DNA from: Pseudooceanicola nanhaiensis
Lineage (GTDB): Bacteria; Pseudomonadota; Alphaproteobacteria; Rhodobacterales; Rhodobacteraceae
Direction: 5' to 3'
DNA: 64,000 nucleotides
Assembly: GCF_020171315.1 (NCBI RefSeq)
Contig: NZ_JAIUZP010000006.1
Coordinates: forward strand, 1 to 64,000
The notes beneath the pieces were generated by a model. It was given only the letters and a program-made list of their open reading frames with translations, did not search any database and had not been told where the DNA came from. The translations under genes and the position numbers were made by a program. Shown here piece by piece: positions 27,685 through 37,617 of the stretch (position 1 is its first letter; each line of letters starts with the position of its first letter).

Positions 27685-28275
27685 TCAACCCTGCGGCTTG
27701 ATCCGGTCGAGCAGCTCGACCTTACCGCCCTTGGTGACACGAAAGACGACGATTTCGCCTGAGGCCGGAAAGACATCGGTCAGCGCGGTGATATTCACCT
27801 GGTGGGTCACCATGAGCGACCGTGTGCCCTCGGGCCAGCTGCCGATCTCTTCGATCAGGGCCTGGGTCCGTGGGCCACTCTCTGCGCGCTCGTTCCAGAA
27901 GCTGTCGACCAGCGGAAGGTTGGACACCGGGCCGAGGTTCATCAGCTCGGCGGTTTCCGTGGCCCGGCACCATGCGCTTGCATAGACGTGGTCGAAGCGG
28001 ATGCCCGCGGCCTCGAGCGCCGCGCCCGTGGCCCGGGCCTGGGCCCGTCCGGTGCCATCGAGGTTGCGCTGCGTGCTGCAGTCTTCAAGCGCGAAGCCAG
28101 CCGGGTCGCCGGTGCCGGGCGCCCTGGCATGACGCATGATCGCCTGCGCACCGGGCTGCTCGAGCGCGTCATAGGGGCCGGCTGCGGCCACGGAGGGCGC
28201 TGTGGCGGCGGCCAGAAGGAACATGGCGGCAAGGGCGGGCAGAGTGCGGTGGACAGGGGATCGGGTAAGGGCCAT
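27685..28275 (-). CDS. Exported histidine phosphatase family protein
   Basis: 196 residues from ATG 28275, with AAGGAG upstream; the frame extends further but without signal-peptide logic. Residues 1-32 form a signal peptide (LPALAAMFLLAAATAPSVAAA). The phosphoglycerate-mutase-like core has an IMRHARAPG motif (RH present; the usual RHG glycine is Ala), CSTQRNLDGTGRAQA, YASAWCRATETA and the second catalytic histidine in VTHQVNI. Expected to hydrolyse a phosphoester in the periplasm; substrate unknown. Confidence 0.85.
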   Translation of the reverse strand: MALTRSPVHRTLPALAAMFLLAAATAPSVAAAGPYDALEQPGAQAIMRHARAPGTGDPAGFALEDCSTQRNLDGTGRAQARATGAALEAAGIRFDHVYASAWCRATETAELMNLGPVSNLPLVDSFWNERAESGPRTQALIEEIGSWPEGTRSLMVTHQVNITALTDVFPASGEIVVFRVTKGGKVELLDRIKPQG

Positions 28276-28464
28276 GGTCAGTCTCCTTCTGGAACAGCAT
28301 CGGGGTCTGACGGGGTACGCAGCCAGCGGGACATTGGATGAGTTGAGAGGGAGGCTGCCCCGGGAGGGCTGCTTGTGGGGGGTGTCCGAGGGCTGACGGA
28401 TGCGCAAGGCCGGCACGCCCCAAGGCATCGCTATCGCACGTGGCCCGCCCCTGCCCTTCGGTCA

Positions 28465-28500
28465 GAAAAAAGCGGCACTGCAAGGACTTGCAGCGCCGCT
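28465..28500 (-). terminator. Terminator after the double-DUF1330 gene
   Basis: Minus-strand stem AGCGGCGCTGCAAG with CTTGCAGTGCCGCT (28471-28500, one mismatch) followed by TTTTTT. It probably closes the alaS-DUF1330 unit. Confidence 0.85.
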
Positions 28501-28530
28501 CTCATGTATCTGACGAGGTCCGGGCCCAGA

Positions 28531-29118
28531 TCAGCTGTTGATCTCGACCACCAGAAGATCGCGTTCCGACGCGCCGCGGGCATGTTCCAGCCCGGCCTGG
28601 TAGGCCTCGGAGTGATAGCATTCCACCGCGCGGTCGCGCGTCGGGAACAGCGCCACCACGTTGCGCGGCCGGTCGTTGCCTTCCATCTGGACGTAGCCAC
28701 CGGCGCGGGCGAGGAACTGCCCGTCATGGGCCGCGATCGCGGGGCCGGCCTTCACGGCGTATTTGCCGTAGGCCTCCTCGTCGGTGACCTTCACGTGGCC
28801 GATCCAGAGCGCCGCCGGCTGGTCCAGCGGATGATCTTCGCTCTCCACGATGCAGAGGTCCCGTTCCGACGCGCCCTCGGCGAAGGCCACGGCCTCCTGG
28901 TATTCGGGCGAGCGGTAGCAGGCCACCGCGGCGTCCAGCGAGGGGAAGACCACGATCGTGTGGGACGGACGTTCCAACCCTTCGAGTTGGGTGAAGGGCG
29001 CGCGCCGGGCGATGAACCGCCCGCCCTGCGCCTCGATCGCCGGGACCGCGCGCTTGCCGTATTCGGCATAGCGGTCCGCGTCGGTGATGGTGACCTGCGA
29101 AATCCAGAGCGCTGCCAT
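28531..29118 (-). CDS. Tandem DUF1330 domain protein
   Basis: 195 residues made of two DUF1330 units of about 97 residues: each has (A)ALWIxxVxxTDxxxYxxY, a VPAI/GPAI step, GGRFIARR or DGQFLARA, a VVFPS/VALFPT strand, and CYxSxxYQ(E/A)xxxxAxGASERDLxIVE. DUF1330 proteins have a dimeric alpha/beta barrel fold; here both halves lie in one chain, so it could form the barrel alone. It starts one base after the alaS stop. Function unknown. Confidence 0.85.
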   Translation of the reverse strand: MAALWISQVTITDADRYAEYGKRAVPAIEAQGGRFIARRAPFTQLEGLERPSHTIVVFPSLDAAVACYRSPEYQEAVAFAEGASERDLCIVESEDHPLDQPAALWIGHVKVTDEEAYGKYAVKAGPAIAAHDGQFLARAGGYVQMEGNDRPRNVVALFPTRDRAVECYHSEAYQAGLEHARGASERDLLVVEINS

Positions 29119-29119
29119 A

Positions 29120-31780
29120 TCAGCCCCCGATCACGGCTTCCGCCGCCTTGATCGCCGCCTCGGCCTTGGAGGCATCCTGACCGCCGCCCTGCGCCATGTC
29201 GGGACGGCCACCGCCGCCCTTGCCGCCAAGCTCGGCCACGGCCGCGCGGACGAGGTCCACCGCCGAGACCTTGTCGGTCATGTCCGCCGTCACGCCCGCC
29301 GCCACGGCGACCTTGCCGCCGGTGTCCGCGATCAGCAGCACCGCGCCGCTCTCCAGCCGCGACTTGTGCTCGTCGATCAGCGGCGGGAGGTCCTTGCCGG
29401 AGACGCCGGTCAGCACCTGCGCGAGGAACTTCACGCCGCCGATCTCCTTGGCCTCGGCACCGCCGCCCTGCCCGGCCCCGCCCGACATGGCGAGATCCCG
29501 GCGCAGCTGCGCCACCTCGTTGGAGAGCGCCTTGCGTTCGTCGAGCAGCGCCTTGACCCGGGCCACGACGTCGTCGCGGCTGGTCTTCAGCAGGCCTTCG
29601 ATCTCGCTCAGCGACTGGTCGCGACCGCGCAGCTCGGCCATGGCGGCAGCACCGGTCAGCGCCTCGATCCGGCGGACGCCGGCGGAGGACGCGGTCTCAC
29701 CCGTCAGGGCGAAGGCACCGATGTCGCCGGTGCGGGTCACATGGGTGCCGCCGCAAAGCTCGATCGAATAAGTCTTGCCGTCCGGGCCCTTGCCGGTGTC
29801 GGCGCGGCCCATGGAGACCACGCGGACCTCGTCGCCGTATTTCTCGCCGAAGAGCGCCTGAGCCCCAATAGCGCGCGCGTCATCGGGCGTCATGATGCGG
29901 GTCTCGACCGGCGTGTTCTGCCGGATATAGGCGTTCACGTCCCGCTCGACCTGCGCGATCTCCTCAGCCGACAGCGCGGCGCTGTGGGAGAAGTCGAAGC
30001 GCAGACGGTCGGGCGCGTTGAGCGAACCGCGCTGTGCCACGTGGTCGCCAAGCGCCTCGCGCAGGGCCTCGTGCAGCAGGTGGGTGGCCGAGTGGTTGGC
30101 GCGGATCATGCCGCGACGGCTGTGGTCGACCTCGAGGATCGCCGCCTGGCCGGGTTTCACCGTGCCCTCGGTCACGTCGCCGAAGTGGATGAAGACGCCG
30201 TTCACCTTCTTGGTGTCGGTGATCGTCACCTTGGCCTCGTCGGTGACCAGCGTGCCGCTGTCGCCGACCTGACCACCGGATTCCCCGTAGAAGGGCGTCT
30301 GGTTCAGCACGATCTGCACGCTGTCGCCCACGGTCGCGGCCTCGGCGGCGGCGCCGTCCTTGACCACGGCCAGCACCACGCCCTCCGCCTTCTCGGTGTC
30401 ATAGCCGAGGAAGTCGGTCGCGCCGTGCTTGTCGGCGATGTCGAACCAGATCGTCGCATCCGCCGCCTCGCCCGAGCCGGACCAAGCCGCGCGGGCCTTG
30501 GCCTTCTGCTCGGCCATGGCGGCGTCGAAGCCGTCGGTGTCCACGGTCCGGCCCTGTTCGCGCAGCGCGTCCTGCGTGAGGTCGAGGGGGAAGCCGTAGG
30601 TGTCGTAGAGCTTGAAGGCCGCCGCACCGGGCAGTGCCGCGCCCTCCTCCAGCCCGGTCAGCTCCTCGTCCAGCAGCTTGAGGCCCCGGTCGAGGGTCTG
30701 GCGGAAGCGAGTTTCCTCCAGCTTCAGCGTTTCCTCGATCAGCGGCTGAGCCTGTCGCAGCTCGGGATAGGCGTCGCCCATCCGCTTCACCAGTTCCGGC
30801 ACCAAGCGGTACATCAGCGGATCCTTGGCACCCAGCAGGTGCGCGTGGCGCATGGCGCGGCGCATGATCCGGCGCAGCACATAGCCACGCCCGTCGTTCG
30901 AGGGCATCACGCCATCGGCCAGCAGGAAGGAGGTCGAGCGCAGGTGGTCCGCGATCACACGGTGGTGGGTCTTGCCCGGCCCGTCCGGATCGGTCGAGGT
31001 GGCATTGGCCGAGGCCTCGATCAGCGAGCGGATCAGATCGGTGGCGTAGTTGTCATTGGTGCCCTGCAGCAGCGCCGCGACCCGCTCGATCCCCATGCCG
31101 GTGTCGATGGACTGAGCTTCCAGCTCGCGCCGGGTGCCATCCTCGAACTGCTCGTACTGCATGAAAACGAGGTTCCAGATCTCGACGAAGCGGTCACCGT
31201 CCTCTTCCGGGGTTCCCGGAGGGCCGCCCCAGTACTTTTCGCCGTGGTCGTAGAAGATCTCGGAGCACGGGCCGCAGGGGCCGGTCGGGCCCATCATCCA
31301 GAAGTTGTCGTTGGTGGCGATGCGGATGATCCGCTCGTCCGGCAGGCCGGCCACCTTCTTCCACAGGTCCGCCGCCTCGTCGTCGGTGTGGTAGACCGTG
31401 ACCAGCAGCTTGTCCTTGTTGATGCCAAGCTCCTTGGTCACCATCTCCCAGGCGAAGGGGATCGCCTGTTCCTTGAAATAGTCGCCGAAGGAGAAATTCC
31501 CCATCATTTCAAAGAAGGTATGGTGCCGCGCAGTATAGCCGACATTGTCGAGGTCATTGTGCTTGCCGCCCGCGCGCACGCATTTCTGCGCCGTCGTCGC
31601 ACGCTGGTAATCGCGGTGCTCGACACCCGTGAAGAGGTTCTTGAACTGGACCATGCCCGAGTTGGCGAACATCAGGGTCGGGTCGTTGCGGGGAACCAGC
31701 GGGCTCGAGGGCACGACTTCGTGGCCCTGTCGCTTGAAATAGCTGAGGAAGCTGGAGCGGATATCGTTCAGCGTCTGCAT
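29120..31780 (-). CDS. alaS: Alanyl-tRNA synthetase
   Basis: 886 residues, full length. Class II catalytic core ([12 protein letters not shown], [18 protein letters not shown], [11 protein letters not shown]), editing-domain zinc motifs [11 protein letters not shown] and CGGTHV, and the C-terminal oligomerisation domain with a Gly-rich [12 protein letters not shown] linker. Charges tRNA-Ala and edits misacylated Ser/Gly. Followed after one base by the DUF1330 gene. Confidence 0.97.
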   Translation of the reverse strand: MQTLNDIRSSFLSYFKRQGHEVVPSSPLVPRNDPTLMFANSGMVQFKNLFTGVEHRDYQRATTAQKCVRAGGKHNDLDNVGYTARHHTFFEMMGNFSFGDYFKEQAIPFAWEMVTKELGINKDKLLVTVYHTDDEAADLWKKVAGLPDERIIRIATNDNFWMMGPTGPCGPCSEIFYDHGEKYWGGPPGTPEEDGDRFVEIWNLVFMQYEQFEDGTRRELEAQSIDTGMGIERVAALLQGTNDNYATDLIRSLIEASANATSTDPDGPGKTHHRVIADHLRSTSFLLADGVMPSNDGRGYVLRRIMRRAMRHAHLLGAKDPLMYRLVPELVKRMGDAYPELRQAQPLIEETLKLEETRFRQTLDRGLKLLDEELTGLEEGAALPGAAAFKLYDTYGFPLDLTQDALREQGRTVDTDGFDAAMAEQKAKARAAWSGSGEAADATIWFDIADKHGATDFLGYDTEKAEGVVLAVVKDGAAAEAATVGDSVQIVLNQTPFYGESGGQVGDSGTLVTDEAKVTITDTKKVNGVFIHFGDVTEGTVKPGQAAILEVDHSRRGMIRANHSATHLLHEALREALGDHVAQRGSLNAPDRLRFDFSHSAALSAEEIAQVERDVNAYIRQNTPVETRIMTPDDARAIGAQALFGEKYGDEVRVVSMGRADTGKGPDGKTYSIELCGGTHVTRTGDIGAFALTGETASSAGVRRIEALTGAAAMAELRGRDQSLSEIEGLLKTSRDDVVARVKALLDERKALSNEVAQLRRDLAMSGGAGQGGGAEAKEIGGVKFLAQVLTGVSGKDLPPLIDEHKSRLESGAVLLIADTGGKVAVAAGVTADMTDKVSAVDLVRAAVAELGGKGGGGRPDMAQGGGQDASKAEAAIKAAEAVIGG

Positions 31781-31910
31781 GTTCGGGCGGCACCTTCCGG
31801 GTCTCTAACGTCCCGCTGATGTAACGACCAGCGCGGGTGAAGTCTACCGCCTCCATGCGTGTATCATCCCGCGCAGCAAGGCCCTCCGCGCGCGGGATGC
31901 GGTGGCGGCC

Positions 31911-32405
31911 TTACGGAATCAGGACGTCGTAGGATTTGACCTCGATCTCGCGCCCGCCATAGCCGATGCTGCAGCCGCTGAAGCCTGCGCGGATCTTGCC
32001 GGGATGCCAGCCGCCCTTGTACTCGCCCCGGCAGACATAGAGCGTGCGCCCGTCCGCCTCATAGCCGATCGGCACGGCAGCGCCGGGGATCGAGCCGGGG
32101 GTGTTGCTCATATTGAGCCAATTGTAGGTGCCCGTCAGCACCCGGTAGTGCGAAGCGGTCAGCTCGCGGCCACCGTAGCCGAAGTTGCAGCCGCTGAAGC
32201 CGGGACGGATCTTGCCCGGGTGCCAGCCGCCGTTGTGTTCGGTCACGCAGGAATAAAGCCAGGCGCCGTTGGCCTCCCAGCCCGCCTCGAAGGCACCGCG
32301 GGGGATCGAACCGCCCTGGCCCGGTCCATTGGAAAAGGGATCTGCCTGCGCGGTGCCTGCGGACAGCAGGCAGGCCAACGCGGCCAGTGTCTTTGTGAAA
32401 TGCAT
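31911..32405 (-). CDS. Secreted double-DM9 repeat protein (DUF3421)
   Basis: 164 residues. Signal peptide 1-21 (LACLLSAGTAQA then DPF). The rest is two DM9 repeats: the first IPRGAFEAGWEANGAWLYSC then NGGWHPGKIRPGFSGC and YGGRELTASHYRVL; the second IPGAAVPIGYEADGRTLYVC then KGGWHPGKIRAGFSGC and YGGREIEVKSYDVL. DM9 proteins are best known from insects and oysters, where some bind mannose; bacterial members are scattered. Four cysteines could pair in the periplasm. Lies alone between alaS and recA. A lectin-like role is only inference. Confidence 0.85.
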   Translation of the reverse strand: MHFTKTLAALACLLSAGTAQADPFSNGPGQGGSIPRGAFEAGWEANGAWLYSCVTEHNGGWHPGKIRPGFSGCNFGYGGRELTASHYRVLTGTYNWLNMSNTPGSIPGAAVPIGYEADGRTLYVCRGEYKGGWHPGKIRAGFSGCSIGYGGREIEVKSYDVLIP

Positions 32406-32806
32406 TCTCTACCTCGGTCTTGGGACCTCGCCGCAGTGGCGAGCGCCGCCGCCGATCATGCCGAGGCCGCGTCGGTTCCAAAGCGATGTTTCGTATCCCC
32501 CTGAAAGCACAGAAGACCCTGTGGCACGGAGGCTGCGTTTTTCAACCAGTCCTTGCAGAAGCCGGGGCTGCTGCCCCTCGAAATCTGGCCTCGCGATCTG
32601 GCCTAATGATCGGGCCAACGAACGGGCCGGCGTGTCGCCGCTGCTTGAAGGGCAGGTTCGAGAGGCCTCTTCGTTGCATCCAACTACAGGGCCCACATCG
32701 GCAGACCCCAGCCCCGTGACCACCCCAGAGGCCGCAATCACGAAAAAGGCCGGGCATCCGGCCCGGCCTTAGCATGTCACAGGATCGCGCGGGGTCTCCG
32801 CCGCGT
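32406..32806. other. Intergenic region between recA and the DM9 gene
   Basis: 400 bp with no supported gene. It holds the recA terminator at its right end and must contain the DM9 promoter at its left. The middle has no recognised pattern. Confidence 0.5.
32743..32770 (-). terminator. recA terminator
   Basis: Minus-strand stem AAGGCCGGGC with GCCCGGCCTT (32746-32770) followed by TTTTTCG, about 36 bp after the recA stop. Confidence 0.9.
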
Positions 32807-33877
32807 TCAATCGTCGAGGATATCCCCGTCGTCCTCGTCCGACGCGCCGAAGTCCAGCCCATGGGCCGCACGGATCTTGTCCTCGATCTCGATGGCGATG
32901 GCGCTGTTCTCGCGCAGGAAGGTCTTGGCGTTCTCACGCCCCTGCCCGATCCGCTGATCTCCGTAGCTGAACCACGAGCCCGATTTCTCGACCACGCCCG
33001 CCTTCACGCCGAGGTCCAGCAACTCGCCCATCTTGGAGATGCCCTCGCCGTACATGATGTCGAACTCGACCTGCTTGAACGGCGGGGCCACCTTGTTCTT
33101 CACCACTTTCACGCGGGTCGCGTTGCCGACGACCTCGTCCCGATCCTTGATCGAACCGATGCGGCGGATGTCGAGACGCACGGAGGAGTAGAACTTCAGC
33201 GCGTTGCCGCCGGTGGTCGTCTCGGGGCTGCCGAACATGACGCCGATCTTCATCCGGATCTGGTTGATGAAGATCACCATGCAGTTGGATTTCGCGATCG
33301 AACCGGTGAGCTTGCGCATCGCCTGACTCATCAGGCGGGCATGCACGCCGACCGAACTGTCGCCCATGTCGCCCTCAAGCTCCGACTTCGGCGTCAGCGC
33401 CGCGACGGAGTCGACGATGACCATGGAGACCGCACCGGACCGCACCAGCGTATCGGTGATCTCCAGCGCCTGTTCGCCCGTGTCGGGCTGAGAGATCAGC
33501 AGTTCATCAAGGTCCACGCCAAGCTTGCGGGCATAGCCCGGATCAAGCGCATGTTCCGCATCGACGAAGGCGCAGACGCCGCCCTTCTTCTGTTCCTCGG
33601 CCACGCAATGCAGCGTGAGCGTGGTCTTGCCCGAGCTTTCGGGCCCGTAAATCTCGATGATCCGGCCCTTGGGCAGGCCGCCGATGCCGAGGGCAATGTC
33701 GAGGCCCAGCGATCCGGTCGAGGTGGCCTCGATCTCCTGGATCGCGTCCTTGCCGCCGAGCTTCATGATCGAGCCCTTGCCGAACTGCCGTTCGATCTGG
33801 GCCAGAGCGCTGTCCAGCGCCTTTTGCTTGTTGGGGTCGCGCTTGCTGTCCATGCTCAAAAGATCTGCCGTTGCCAT
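32807..33877 (-). CDS. recA: Recombinase RecA
   Basis: 356 residues from ATG 33877, preceded by AAGGGGG. Walker [10 protein letters not shown], catalytic-glutamate strand [13 protein letters not shown], Walker [12 protein letters not shown], the L2-loop region [18 protein letters not shown], and an acidic C-terminal tail. Forms nucleoprotein filaments for homologous recombination and triggers LexA autocleavage. A SOS box lies 51 bp upstream. Confidence 0.98.
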   Translation of the reverse strand: MATADLLSMDSKRDPNKQKALDSALAQIERQFGKGSIMKLGGKDAIQEIEATSTGSLGLDIALGIGGLPKGRIIEIYGPESSGKTTLTLHCVAEEQKKGGVCAFVDAEHALDPGYARKLGVDLDELLISQPDTGEQALEITDTLVRSGAVSMVIVDSVAALTPKSELEGDMGDSSVGVHARLMSQAMRKLTGSIAKSNCMVIFINQIRMKIGVMFGSPETTTGGNALKFYSSVRLDIRRIGSIKDRDEVVGNATRVKVVKNKVAPPFKQVEFDIMYGEGISKMGELLDLGVKAGVVEKSGSWFSYGDQRIGQGRENAKTFLRENSAIAIEIEDKIRAAHGLDFGASDEDDGDILDD

Positions 33878-33927
33878 TCTTGGCCCCCTTATTTCACACC
33901 CCGTGCGGGGCGGCAATCACTGCCGAT

Positions 33928-33942
33928 GTTCGCCTCTTGTTC
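33928..33942. promoter_or_regulatory. SOS (LexA) box of recA
   Basis: GTTC at 33928-33931 and GTTC at 33939-33942 are separated by exactly 7 bp, the direct-repeat LexA site of alphaproteobacteria. It is 51 bp before the recA start codon, in promoter position. Confidence 0.85.
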
Positions 33943-34068
33943 TTCGCAACATGAGACCAAACAGAGAACATTTCAACTAAATTCCTCTCATTCCCCACTT
34001 TTTCGCAGAAGAGTTAAGGAGTAGTTTACGCCGGACATGCGCGCGGCGTCCGGGGGGAGTTCAGGAAT

Positions 34069-34662
34069 ATGCTCGTCTTTTCAAAGGCTAAACTTGTGAT
34101 CCTCTCGGTCCCCAAGACGGGCACCACGGCCATGGAAAGCTTTCTTGGGCCCCATGCAGATATCCTTGTGAAGGAGCCGCCGGAGCTGAAACATGCGCCG
34201 GTCTACCGCTACAACCGCTTCTTCCGCCCCATGCTGGAGAAATTCGTCGATCCGGGAATCGAAACCATGGCCGTCATGCGGGAGCCGATCTCTTGGCTTG
34301 GCTCCTGGTATCGCTACCGCCAGCGGCCCTTCATGGAGGGCAAGGCGAATGCCACCCATGGGATCAGCTTCGACGACTTCGTTCTCGCCTACTGCCAGGG
34401 CAAGCAGCCGCCCTTCGCCAACGTGGGCAGCCAGGCCAAGTTTCTCGAACCCCAACCCAACGGGACGCGGGTGACCCACCTCTTCCGCTACGAGGACCAG
34501 CCGGCCATCCATCGCTTCCTCGAAGCGCGGCTTGGCCTGACGCTGGAACTGGACCAAGAAAATGTCTCGCCCCGGATGGAGCTGGCACTCTCTGCAGAGG
34601 TCGAGGACAAGCTGCGCCGGAAATGTGCCGAGGAATTTGCGCTCTGGGACAGCATCGGCTGA
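34069..34662 (+). CDS. Small sulfotransferase-family protein
   Basis: 197 residues. The N-terminus has the phosphosulfate-binding loop LSVPKTGTTAMESFL (family PKTGTT-type), and VMREPISWLGSWYRYRQR resembles the 3'-phosphate loop (RxPxxxxxSxY). Shorter than typical sulfotransferases (250-300) but complete, ending EEFALWDSIG. GGGGGGAG lies ahead of ATG 34069. Divergent from recA. Acceptor unknown; such roseobacter proteins are often guessed to modify surface glycans. Confidence 0.78.
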   Translation: MLVFSKAKLVILSVPKTGTTAMESFLGPHADILVKEPPELKHAPVYRYNRFFRPMLEKFVDPGIETMAVMREPISWLGSWYRYRQRPFMEGKANATHGISFDDFVLAYCQGKQPPFANVGSQAKFLEPQPNGTRVTHLFRYEDQPAIHRFLEARLGLTLELDQENVSPRMELALSAEVEDKLRRKCAEEFALWDSIG

Positions 34663-34743
34663 CGTGCCCGTCGCACGCCGCACCGGTTAAACCTCACGCT
34701 TTGCGCCGGACGTCGCGGACAATTCCCCGGCCTGTAGGCGACC

Positions 34744-34855
34744 GGAGCGCTCGCCGTTTGCCTGCGGGCGTTTGGAACGCTGGACGTTTGCGGTCCCTTC
34801 GGGCCCTTCGGAACGCTCGACATTTGCAGTCGCTTCGGGCCGTTGGGATGGCTCG
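34744..34855. repeat. Degenerate 36-bp tandem repeat
   Basis: Units beginning GGAGCG, GGAACGCT, GGAACGCT and GGATGGCT start at 34744, 34774, 34810 and 34846, so spacing is 30, 36 and 36 bp. The two central units agree closely (GGAACGCT, GAC, TTTGC, CTTCGGGCC in phase). They fill much of the 301-bp gap between the sulfotransferase-like gene and cckA. Confidence 0.7.
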
Positions 34856-34963
34856 GCGCCGTGGGATGATGTCGTCCCGTCCCGCCGTTCGTCGCCTGCG
34901 GCAGGAATTGGATCTCATGTACCGACGACCGCGCTGCCCTACGCCCACGATCCCCCTCAAGGG

Positions 34964-37468
34964 TCAGTGCAACTGACGCTGGACTGTTTCGGTAAGTTCC
35001 GCGAGCGAGAAGGGTTTCGGCAGGAAGACCGAGTTCGGGATCTTCCCGTCACCGGCCGAGAAATTCTCCTCGGCGTAGCCGGACACGAAGACCACCCGGA
35101 CGTCGGGACGGTTCTTGCGGGCCTCACGCACCCAGCTCGGCCCATCCATCCCGGGCATCACCACATCGGTGACAAAGAGATCGACCTGCAACTGATGGTC
35201 CTCCAGCGTGCGCAGGGCATCCTCCGCGCTTTCGGCCTCAAGCACGGTATAGCCTCGCAATCGAAGTGCCCTCGATGCGAAGGCGCGCACCGGCGCCTCA
35301 TCCTCGACCAGAAGGACGACGCCATAGGCCCGTGGGCCCGGGCCGGCAGTATCGCCTTCCTTCTCGGAGGCGGCGGGCATCGCGGGGGCGGTGTAGACCG
35401 GGAACAGCAGGGTGAAGCAGCTCCCCTCGCCGGGGGTGCTCTCGGCAAAGATGAACCCGCCGGTCTGCTTCACGATGCCATAGGCCGTCGAGAGGCCGAG
35501 CCCAGTGCCCTCGCCGACCCGCTTGGTGGTGTAGAAGGGTTCGAAAACCTTGCCCACCTTGTCCGCGGGAATCCCCTGGCCCGTGTCGATCACCTTCACG
35601 CTCACATATTCGCCCGGCGTCACGGTGGCGCGGTCGCGGATCAGCGGCTCCCGCAGGCGGAGGGTTTCGGTGACGATCTGGATCTCTCCCCCGTCTGGCA
35701 TCGCGTCGCGCGCATTCACCACCAGGTTCATCAGGACCTGTTCCAGCTGGCGCTTGTCGGCCCGGATCGGCCGGAGGACGGGGTCGTGGCTGAGGCTCAG
35801 CGTGATCCTCTCGCCCACGAGGCGGTTGAGGAGATGCGTCAGCTCGGAGAGCGTATCGCGCAGGTCCAGTTCCTCAGGTCGCAGGGTCTGCTTGCGCGAG
35901 AAGGCCAGCAACTGCCCGACCAGCGCCGCGGCGCGATTGGCGTTCTGGTTGATCTGCACGAGGTCACCATAGTCAGGATCGCCCGGATCATGGCGCAGGA
36001 GGAGCAGGTCGCAGTGACCGGAAATCGCGGTGAGCAGGTTGTTGAAATCATGGGCCACGCCGCCCGCCAGCTGGCCGATCGCCTGCATCTTCTGGCTCTG
36101 GACGAACTGCGCCTCCAGCGTCTTGAGCTCCGTGGCATCGCTCAGCACCGCGATCAGCGCGGGCGCGCCCTCCTCCACCACGCGCTTCAGCGTGACCTGG
36201 ACATAGGCCTCCCGGTCCGGCGCTTTCAGGCGCAGGAACTCGGAATGCGGCGGCGGCCTGCCCGCTGCCGCCTCGGAGAGCCAGTCGGAGATCGAGCGCC
36301 CGAGGCCTTCGACCACATCGGAGAGCGCCGCATCCACGCGGCAGTCTGGCCCCAGCAAGGCCTGCGCGAAGCGGTTGGCCATCTGGATGCGCCCGTCGGC
36401 CCCGAGCCGCAGCAGCGGCACCGGCAATTCGTCGAAATAATCCCAGCCCGGCACGGGCCGGTCCTCCGTGTCGCCGGGGGGCGGCAGCAGCAACAGCTCC
36501 CGGCGCCCGAGGCTATCGCCGGTTTCCACCACCAACCGCTGCAGGGCGCCGCTGGCCGCGCTGACCTCCTGCGTGGCGCCCGGCACGACGGGCAACACCG
36601 GGAAGATCGCATCCAGCGCCTTGGGCCGGTGCCCGATCAACGCCCGCGCGGCGTCATTCATGTGCAGAATGGCATTGGACCGCCCGATGGTCAGCAGTGG
36701 CAGCTCCTGCGCGCCGGCGCCGGGCGCGAGCGTGCCGAATTCCTCGATCCGCCAGAGAAACCGCCCCCGCGGCAGGCGGTGGGCGCTCAACCGGGCCTGT
36801 CCGCGGCGGGTCACGATATCTTCGCGCGCGGTGCCGCTGCGCGCGGCGCGGGCCTGCAGGCGGAAAAGTACGGCAGAGGGGTTCGAAAAACTCTCGGCCA
36901 TGAGGCCGGCCACCGTCAGCGCCTTCTCCGGGCTGGCGAGACCATCGCAGGCGCTGTTCCGGGCGAGGATCACCCCCTCGCTGTCCGCGATGGCCGCAGG
37001 CGCAATGTCATCGCGCACGAAGCCCATGATCGCCTCGTCCGCGCCCTCGGTCTCGCGGCGGTGGAACTGACAGACCAGCGTGACGAGGAGGGCGAAAAAG
37101 GTCAGGGTCAGCCCGGCGCCCATCAGAGCGATCGCCAGCAATTGCTGGCGCATCACGAGGCCGGTGACAAGCATCGCGATCCCGAGGATTACGATCAGGC
37201 GACGCCGTGGCATGAGCGCGGCAGAGAGTCGCGCGACCGCGCCGCCGCTCATCTCCGACATACTGAAGTCTGCAGCCTTCGACGGGCTCGCACCTGTGGT
37301 GGCCGGTGTGGACCCGTCCGCCCGGCCAGGCCGTTTCCCACCTGATGAGGCCTCCGTCTCAGAGCGCGCAACTTTCGGCACAACCGTACCTTCGGTAAGG
37401 GCGCATGCCTGTGCGCCCGTGTCGCCGGGCCCCTCCGCACTGTCCGTTTCTGCCACGCCCTGCGTCAT
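34964..37468 (-). CDS. cckA: Hybrid histidine kinase CckA
   Basis: About 834 residues from ATG 37468, with GGAGG eight bases upstream. A disordered N-terminus is followed by two membrane segments (about 85-130), PAS-like regions, HisKA with the phospho-acceptor in [14 protein letters not shown], HATPase ([34 protein letters not shown]) and a C-terminal receiver with the Asp in [14 protein letters not shown]. CckA phosphorylates ChpT, which passes phosphate to CtrA; in Rhodobacterales this controls motility, gene transfer agents and quorum-linked traits. Confidence 0.92.
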   Translation of the reverse strand: MTQGVAETDSAEGPGDTGAQACALTEGTVVPKVARSETEASSGGKRPGRADGSTPATTGASPSKAADFSMSEMSGGAVARLSAALMPRRRLIVILGIAMLVTGLVMRQQLLAIALMGAGLTLTFFALLVTLVCQFHRRETEGADEAIMGFVRDDIAPAAIADSEGVILARNSACDGLASPEKALTVAGLMAESFSNPSAVLFRLQARAARSGTAREDIVTRRGQARLSAHRLPRGRFLWRIEEFGTLAPGAGAQELPLLTIGRSNAILHMNDAARALIGHRPKALDAIFPVLPVVPGATQEVSAASGALQRLVVETGDSLGRRELLLLPPPGDTEDRPVPGWDYFDELPVPLLRLGADGRIQMANRFAQALLGPDCRVDAALSDVVEGLGRSISDWLSEAAAGRPPPHSEFLRLKAPDREAYVQVTLKRVVEEGAPALIAVLSDATELKTLEAQFVQSQKMQAIGQLAGGVAHDFNNLLTAISGHCDLLLLRHDPGDPDYGDLVQINQNANRAAALVGQLLAFSRKQTLRPEELDLRDTLSELTHLLNRLVGERITLSLSHDPVLRPIRADKRQLEQVLMNLVVNARDAMPDGGEIQIVTETLRLREPLIRDRATVTPGEYVSVKVIDTGQGIPADKVGKVFEPFYTTKRVGEGTGLGLSTAYGIVKQTGGFIFAESTPGEGSCFTLLFPVYTAPAMPAASEKEGDTAGPGPRAYGVVLLVEDEAPVRAFASRALRLRGYTVLEAESAEDALRTLEDHQLQVDLFVTDVVMPGMDGPSWVREARKNRPDVRVVFVSGYAEENFSAGDGKIPNSVFLPKPFSLAELTETVQRQLH

Positions 37469-37617
37469 CGCCCCTCCGCGGCCCCCTCTCTCACGGATCG
37501 TCCGACCCGTCCGTGACAGCCCGGCGGGCCGCCTGCCCCCACTCTGCCGCACGGTGAGTTAATTCCACCTTAAGGCCGGCAAGACGGGACAGGTCAGGAT
37601 CGGTACGCGGGAAAAGG

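Noticed and set aside
29084-31819. 911-residue open frame on the plus strand opposite alaS
   Set aside because: It is the antisense shadow of alaS, which has all catalytic and editing motifs; long antisense frames are common at this GC content.
34772-37345. 857-residue plus-strand frame opposite cckA
   Set aside because: Shadow of cckA; its first residues only translate the 36-bp repeat.
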